From NCBI GenBank assembly GCA_024637115.1, contig JAGXFU010000015.1:90328-154327 (forward strand): a DNA stretch of 64,000 bases. Reading direction: 5' to 3'. Source of the stretch: Actinomycetes bacterium. GTDB lineage: Bacteria; Actinomycetota; Coriobacteriia; Anaerosomatales; JAGXFU01. The translations under genes were made by a program, and so were the position numbers. Every line of letters begins with the position of its first letter. Within the stretch, counting starts at the first letter, position 1. This document shows positions 60,139 through 64,000 of this stretch, in pieces. The notes beneath the pieces are model-generated. The model had not been told where the DNA came from. It worked only from the letters and a program-made list of their open reading frames with translations, and did no database searches.

Positions 60139-61565
60139 ACAGCACAGGCGCCGAGAAGCCCCGTCACAAAGCCTCAAGGGCACCGCGCACTCCGATGTCG
60201 GAGCGTCCCGCCAAGGAGCGAGCGCGCGATTTTGGCGAAGTCGGGATGGGTTACACGCAGGAGGAAGCGATCGCTGAGGCGAATCGTTGCTTGCAGTGCA
60301 GGAACGCCACGTGCATCGAAGGATGCCCGGTCAACATCGATATCAAATCCTTCATCGGCCACATCATCGACGGCGAATGGAGCCAGGGTGTGGCGGTACT
60401 CAAGGAACGTAACGCGCTGCCGGCCGTATGCGGTCGCGTGTGCCCTCAAGAGGAGCAGTGCGAGATCGCGTGCGTGCTTTCCAAGAAAGGTGAGCCCGTC
60501 GCAATAGGACGGCTTGAGCGATACCTCGGTGATTACGATCTCGCGTGCGAGATCGACCATCGGTGCGTCCCTGAAGTCGCCGACCCGAGTGGCAGACGGT
60601 GTGCGGTAGTCGGCTCCGGTCCCGCGGGTCTTGCCTGCGCCGGCGAATTGGCCCGTCTCGGCCATGCAGTGACTATCTTTGAATCCCTGCATGCCCCTGG
60701 TGGCGTGCTCACGTATGGAATCCCCGAATTCCGTCTGCCCATGCAGATCGTGGAGACGGAGATCGAGATGCTCACCCAGATGGGTGTGGAGATCATCACC
60801 GACACCGTGGTGGGGGCTACCGTAACGCTTGAGGAGCTTCGCACGACTGAAGGATTCGATGCGGTCTTTATCGGCAACGGTGCCGGACTGCCGGTGTTCA
60901 TGGGAATCCCCGGAGAGAACCTCAACGGCGTGTACTCGGCCAATGAGTTCCTCACCAGGGTCAATCTCATGGGGGCATATGACTTTCCCAAGGCGGACAC
61001 TCCGGTGTGGCGAGGTCGCAAGGTCGCTGTCGTGGGTGGCGGGAACGTGGCGATGGATGCCGCGAGAACCGCTCTACGCCTTGGCGCCGAGGAGGTCTTT
61101 CTTGCGTATCGACGCACCCAGGATGAGATGCCGGCGCGTCGCGAGGAAGTTCACCACGCGCAACAGGAGGGTGTCGAGTTCAAGATGCTCTGCTCGCCCG
61201 TGGAGATCGTGGGTTCTGATGGCTTCGTGACCGGGTTCACGGCCACACGGATGGAACTCGGCGAGCCGGACGCAAGTGGTCGTCGTGCGCCCGTGTGTGT
61301 GATGGACTCAGAATTCACCATTGAGTGTGACACGGTGATCATGGCGGTCGGGACACGCGCTAATCCTTTGCTGAGCAACGCCGCGCCGGACCTGGAGCTC
61401 ACGTCGCGAGGTTACATCGTTGCCGATGAGACGGGCGCAACGAACCTCGAGGGTATCTATGCCGGTGGCGATATCGTTACAGGGGCGGCTACAGTGATTC
61501 TCGCCATGGGCGCGGGCAAGCGTGCTGCGCAGGCGATGGACGGATGGCTCAAGGACCTTTCGTGA
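60126..61565 (+). CDS. nfnB: NfnB/GltD-like flavin oxidoreductase subunit
   Basis: 479 residues. The N-terminal [4Fe-4S] domain holds CLQCRNATCIEGCPVNID and CGRVCPQEEQCEIACV; FAD site VVGSGPAGLACAGELARLGH, NADPH site VVGGGNVAMDAART and the C-terminal GDIVTGAATVILAMGAGKRAA. GltD of glutamate synthase is similar but the adjacent nfnA identifies the Nfn complex. It connects ferredoxin, NADH and NADPH pools in anaerobes. Confidence 0.92.
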   Translation: MSSVDSTGAEKPRHKASRAPRTPMSERPAKERARDFGEVGMGYTQEEAIAEANRCLQCRNATCIEGCPVNIDIKSFIGHIIDGEWSQGVAVLKERNALPAVCGRVCPQEEQCEIACVLSKKGEPVAIGRLERYLGDYDLACEIDHRCVPEVADPSGRRCAVVGSGPAGLACAGELARLGHAVTIFESLHAPGGVLTYGIPEFRLPMQIVETEIEMLTQMGVEIITDTVVGATVTLEELRTTEGFDAVFIGNGAGLPVFMGIPGENLNGVYSANEFLTRVNLMGAYDFPKADTPVWRGRKVAVVGGGNVAMDAARTALRLGAEEVFLAYRRTQDEMPARREEVHHAQQEGVEFKMLCSPVEIVGSDGFVTGFTATRMELGEPDASGRRAPVCVMDSEFTIECDTVIMAVGTRANPLLSNAAPDLELTSRGYIVADETGATNLEGIYAGGDIVTGAATVILAMGAGKRAAQAMDGWLKDLS

Positions 61566-61654
61566 CCGTGCGTTTGCCTGCCTGGTGAAGACAGGCTCTG
61601 TCCGTTTGCACCGCTGGATGCCAATCCCGCCGCGGCGACCGAACCATTCTGGGG

Positions 61655-61660
61655 TATAAT
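61655..61660 (+). promoter_or_regulatory. Possible -10 box of the LytTR operon
   Basis: A perfect TATAAT lies 83 bases before the GTG at 61743, but no good -35 hexamer is visible at the right distance. Confidence 0.4.
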
Positions 61661-61742
61661 CGGGTCAATTCGAGGGATGGTCGGCATGAGTCGGGCAGAT
61701 TCCCTCCGTTTGTCGCCAATTGTGGGAACGTGAGGTGGAGAA

Positions 61743-62492
61743 GTGTCCGGCGAGCAGATCAGCGTATTGGTCATCGACGATGACATCTCGATCGTTGAGA
61801 TGATCAAGATGGGTCTCGAGGCGGACGGTATGCGGGTGCTCGGTGCCGGTGATGGTGCCGAGGGCATTGAAGTACTGAACCGGGAGACCGTTGATGTGGT
61901 CGTTCTCGACATCATGATGCCTCGCGTGGACGGCTGGATGGCCCTCATGGAGATTCGCAACAATCCAATGACGGCTGATCTACCGGTCATCATGCTCACG
62001 GCAAAGACCCAGGATCTCGCAAAGATCCTTGCGTTCAAGCAAGGTGTTCAACAGTACGTCACGAAGCCCTTCAACATCCTAGAGTTGTCAGCTCGTGTCG
62101 ATAACCTCGCACGTGGTCGGCGTCGCATGATGGGTGAACAGGCCAGTTCGGCTGAGGGCGACTTCCGCAAGCTCGCGGTGCGCAAGGGCGGTAGGACCGT
62201 CTTGTTGAATATCGAAGATATCGTTTTCCTGTCAGCCCGCAACAAATCAACGTATGCACACACGTTTGAGAACCAGTATCTCGTTGACCTCACGCTCGGA
62301 GAACTTGAGGGGCGCCTGTCAAAGGAGAACTTTGTACGCGTGCACCGCAGCTACATGATCAACTTGAACAAGATCAAAGAGATACTGCGCGTTGATGGTG
62401 CCTACGTGGTTGTCGTGGGCGACCGCGATGAGACGCATGTGCCTGTCGCTCGCCGACAGGCGAGAGGCTTCCGTGAGGCGGTGGGCATCTAG
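61743..62492 (+). CDS. LytTR-type response regulator
   Basis: 249 residues from a GTG (GGTGGAG upstream). A receiver domain (5-120; VLVIDDDISIVEMI, VVVLDIMMPRVDGWM with the phospho-Asp, TAKT, VTKPF) and a LytTR DNA-binding domain (135-245; VFLSARNKSTYAHTFENQYLV, FVRVHRSYMINLNKI). No histidine kinase adjoins, yet many orphan kinases occur in the window. It is fused by one-base overlap (TAGTG) to the gene at 62492, so it may control it. Confidence 0.9.
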   Translation: MSGEQISVLVIDDDISIVEMIKMGLEADGMRVLGAGDGAEGIEVLNRETVDVVVLDIMMPRVDGWMALMEIRNNPMTADLPVIMLTAKTQDLAKILAFKQGVQQYVTKPFNILELSARVDNLARGRRRMMGEQASSAEGDFRKLAVRKGGRTVLLNIEDIVFLSARNKSTYAHTFENQYLVDLTLGELEGRLSKENFVRVHRSYMINLNKIKEILRVDGAYVVVVGDRDETHVPVARRQARGFREAVGI

Positions 62493-63709
62493 TGACTCGA
62501 TCTGTGCGCACTCGTGTCGTGGCGGCGCTTGTACTCGCTGGTCTCGCCGCAGCGCTCACGCTTCCCGGCGCTGCTCTCGCAGAGCGGACGATTGCACTCA
62601 ATACGGGGACGTTCGATCTTGCTCTCAGTCCCTCACAGCAGGCATCCGATCTCATTATGGTCGCGAACAATGGCGATGAGCCACTGAAGGCGCTTGTCTA
62701 CACTGCTGATGTGGCGATCGATGAAGAAGGCAATCAGACGTACGATCGCCCGGACGCCAAACCGGAGAACTACCTGTCGAGTCCCGCATCCTGGATTCGG
62801 CTCAAAGTTCCCGACTCGACAAAGATCATTGCCAACACCCCGTATCTCGAGTTCGAACCCGGAGATGAGTATCCCGTTGAGTTCGAGCTTGTGGTGCCGA
62901 ACAACGCGTCTCCCGGGGACTATAACGCAGTCGTCTTCTTTGAGATGTTCGATTTCAACGAGGGCACGGAAGGCGCGACTACGCAGGTTCAGGGAAGAAT
63001 CGGCGCGCGCATCGATCTGCGTGTGGTGGGCGATGTCATAGATGATCTGCAGATGTCTGACTTCGAAGCGCGGACACTCGTGATCGGTGACATGACTCCG
63101 TTCTCTGTCCGGGTGATCAACGCGGGCAATATCGACAAGAAGTACTCGCTTAACTTGCGACTTGTCGGTGCGGGAGAGACCGAAAAGTGGAGCCAGTTGC
63201 TCGAGGAGAACGCGAATGTCTACGCCAAGCGTGATCGCTACTACGATGGCGGGCTTAAGTTCGACGGGGTTGGTCTCGGGCGCTACACACTTAGGGCGGA
63301 ACTCGACTACAACAAAGAAGTTGGCGAGGCGACCCTCGCACCTGAACAGATTGTTGTCGAGCGCTCGGTGTGGGTCATCCCGCTGTGGCTGGTCATTCTC
63401 GTAATCATATTCGTCGGGCTACCTCTGCTCTATCTGACCTACCGGCTCTCGGTCCGCAGGGTGCGCAAGTCGGCAGGTATCGAGACCGATTCTCGCCCGT
63501 CGCGCGCTTCGCGCAAGTCTCGCTCGGCCCGTCGTGGCGAACCTGATGCCCGTCGACTTGCCCGCGAGGCCCGCCAGGAGCGCACGTCGCGTGGCACGGG
63601 TGTCCAGGATGCGCGGGGTACCGAGCCCGACAGCATGGATGTTTCGGATGAGGCGCGTCCTGGCGAAGGACAGACTGAGCTCTGGGCCGACTTGGACGAA
63701 GAGGAGTAG
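62492..63709 (+). CDS. Secreted, membrane-anchored protein with Ig-like domains (DUF916-like)
   Basis: 405 residues from a GTG that overlaps the stop codon of the response regulator by one base. Signal peptide to about 31 (ALAERT). Two beta-rich domains (33-160; FDLALSPSQQASDLIMVANNG, and 170-285) look like DUF916/WxL-associated Ig modules. A C-terminal helix (292-315) is followed by a very basic tail (RRVRKSAGIETDSRPSRASRKSRSARR) in the cytoplasm. The design suggests a wall-contacting protein. A terminator lies at 63745. Confidence 0.7.
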   Translation: MTRSVRTRVVAALVLAGLAAALTLPGAALAERTIALNTGTFDLALSPSQQASDLIMVANNGDEPLKALVYTADVAIDEEGNQTYDRPDAKPENYLSSPASWIRLKVPDSTKIIANTPYLEFEPGDEYPVEFELVVPNNASPGDYNAVVFFEMFDFNEGTEGATTQVQGRIGARIDLRVVGDVIDDLQMSDFEARTLVIGDMTPFSVRVINAGNIDKKYSLNLRLVGAGETEKWSQLLEENANVYAKRDRYYDGGLKFDGVGLGRYTLRAELDYNKEVGEATLAPEQIVVERSVWVIPLWLVILVIIFVGLPLLYLTYRLSVRRVRKSAGIETDSRPSRASRKSRSARRGEPDARRLAREARQERTSRGTGVQDARGTEPDSMDVSDEARPGEGQTELWADLDEEE

Positions 63710-63744
63710 GGCAGAGCGGATACATTAGCTGGTCAGTACGTATC

Positions 63745-63770
63745 AAGGGACGCCGCGAGGCGTCCCTTTC
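63745..63770 (+). terminator. Terminator of the LytTR operon
   Basis: AAGGGACGCC (63745-63754) pairs perfectly with GGCGTCCCTT (63759-63768) around GCGA, followed by TC. Confidence 0.75.
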
Positions 63771-63812
63771 GTGTAGCGCGGAGAGCCATATGCCAGTCTT
63801 TCAGCACAACGA

Positions 63813-63840
63813 GAACGGGCGCCCCATGGGGCGCCCGTTC
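63813..63840. terminator. Perfect 28-bp palindrome, probable terminator of the minus-strand gene
   Basis: GAACGGGCGCCCC-AT-GGGGCGCCCGTTC: 13-bp arms with a two-base centre. It lies 29 bases beyond the stop of the partial gene at the right edge. No T-run follows on either strand, so a role as a protein-binding site cannot be excluded. Confidence 0.5.
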
Positions 63841-63869
63841 CGATCCGTGCGATTCTTTACGACTTGGTA

Positions 63870-64000
63870 TTACGGGGTCTGAACTGCGGTGTAGCCGTAG
63901 GTCAGGGTCATTGCAACCTCTGCGGGGATGTCGTATGCGGCATCGGCGGTGAGGTCAAGGTCATATTCGTAGTCGAGGGTGGTCACGCCGCGGGCGCCGA
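63870..64000 (-). CDS. C-terminal part of an unknown protein (partial)
   Basis: About 43 codons in the window, read from the right edge, with a TAA at 63870. The text (VTTLDYEYDLDLTADAAY, then VAMTLTYGYTAVQTP) has alternating polar and hydrophobic residues, suggesting an extracellular beta strand protein. Start and most of the gene lie to the right of the window. No family recognised. Confidence 0.5.
   Translation of the reverse strand, partial: GARGVTTLDYEYDLDLTADAAYDIPAEVAMTLTYGYTAVQTP

Noticed and set aside
60126..61565. Glutamate synthase small subunit (GltD)
   Set aside because: Sequence alone would fit, but no large GltB subunit is near and the overlapping upstream gene is the NfnA-type flavin subunit, so the Nfn transhydrogenase is the better call.

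Overview
The window reads as chromosomal DNA of a GC-rich, Gram-positive, probably anaerobic actinobacterium. The best guess is a relative of the Coriobacteriia. This is inferred from three things: the Firmicutes-like block metG-tatD-yabE-rsmA-veg-ispE-spoVG-glmU-prs-ctc-pth in a high-GC background, secreted proteins with cell-wall-binding type 2 (CWB2) repeats, and an NfnAB-type bifurcating transhydrogenase. No rRNA, CRISPR array, insertion sequence or phage structural gene was seen. Three tRNA genes (Asp, Phe, Gln) are present, each with a recognisable promoter.

Layout. 1-8140: the tail of a histidine kinase, a b-type cytochrome, a release-factor-like GGQ protein, a ferredoxin, a DUF72 protein, a glycine-rich secreted protein, and PsiE, YihY and cardiolipin synthase membrane proteins. 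8351-15878: tRNA-Asp, a PASTA protein whose kinase domain has lost its catalytic residues, and an operon of three CWB2 surface proteins. 15918-23414: an accessory region anchored on tRNA-Phe. Three partial copies of the tRNA 3' end follow the intact gene, and between them lie two paralogous PAS histidine kinases with near-identical ends but different sensor blocks, an SDR dehydrogenase and a small lipoprotein. 23476-34557: a DUF305/CopB copper pair, a broken histidine kinase, an acyltransferase, another PAS histidine kinase, a SulP transporter and small membrane proteins. 34579-44224: an HD-GYP-like protein and a HEAT-repeat protein sharing an N-terminal domain, an IrrE-like protein without its catalytic glutamate, a ROK sugar kinase, a DnaA-lid-like/DUF362/ferredoxin fusion, two paralogous membrane proteins with polyproline tails, and rsmI. 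44356-56121: the conserved housekeeping block. 56251-64000: an M23 peptidase, ApbE, NfnA/NfnB, and a LytTR response regulator translationally coupled to a secreted membrane-anchored protein.

The housekeeping genes are tightly packed and coupled (ispE/NTase overlap 4 nt, glmU/prs 8 nt, nfnA/nfnB 13 nt). The sensory genes behave differently. At least five related PAS/histidine-kinase genes or remnants occur without an adjacent response regulator, several ending in near-identical transmitter domains. This suggests repeated duplication and sensor shuffling. The most unusual items are the tRNA-Phe repeat array with its twin kinases, the pseudo-enzymes (PASTA pseudokinase, HD-GYP with Tyr for His, IrrE-like HLLGH) and the DnaA-lid-like/DUF362 fusion. 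All homology calls were made by eye from translated sequence; no database search was run.
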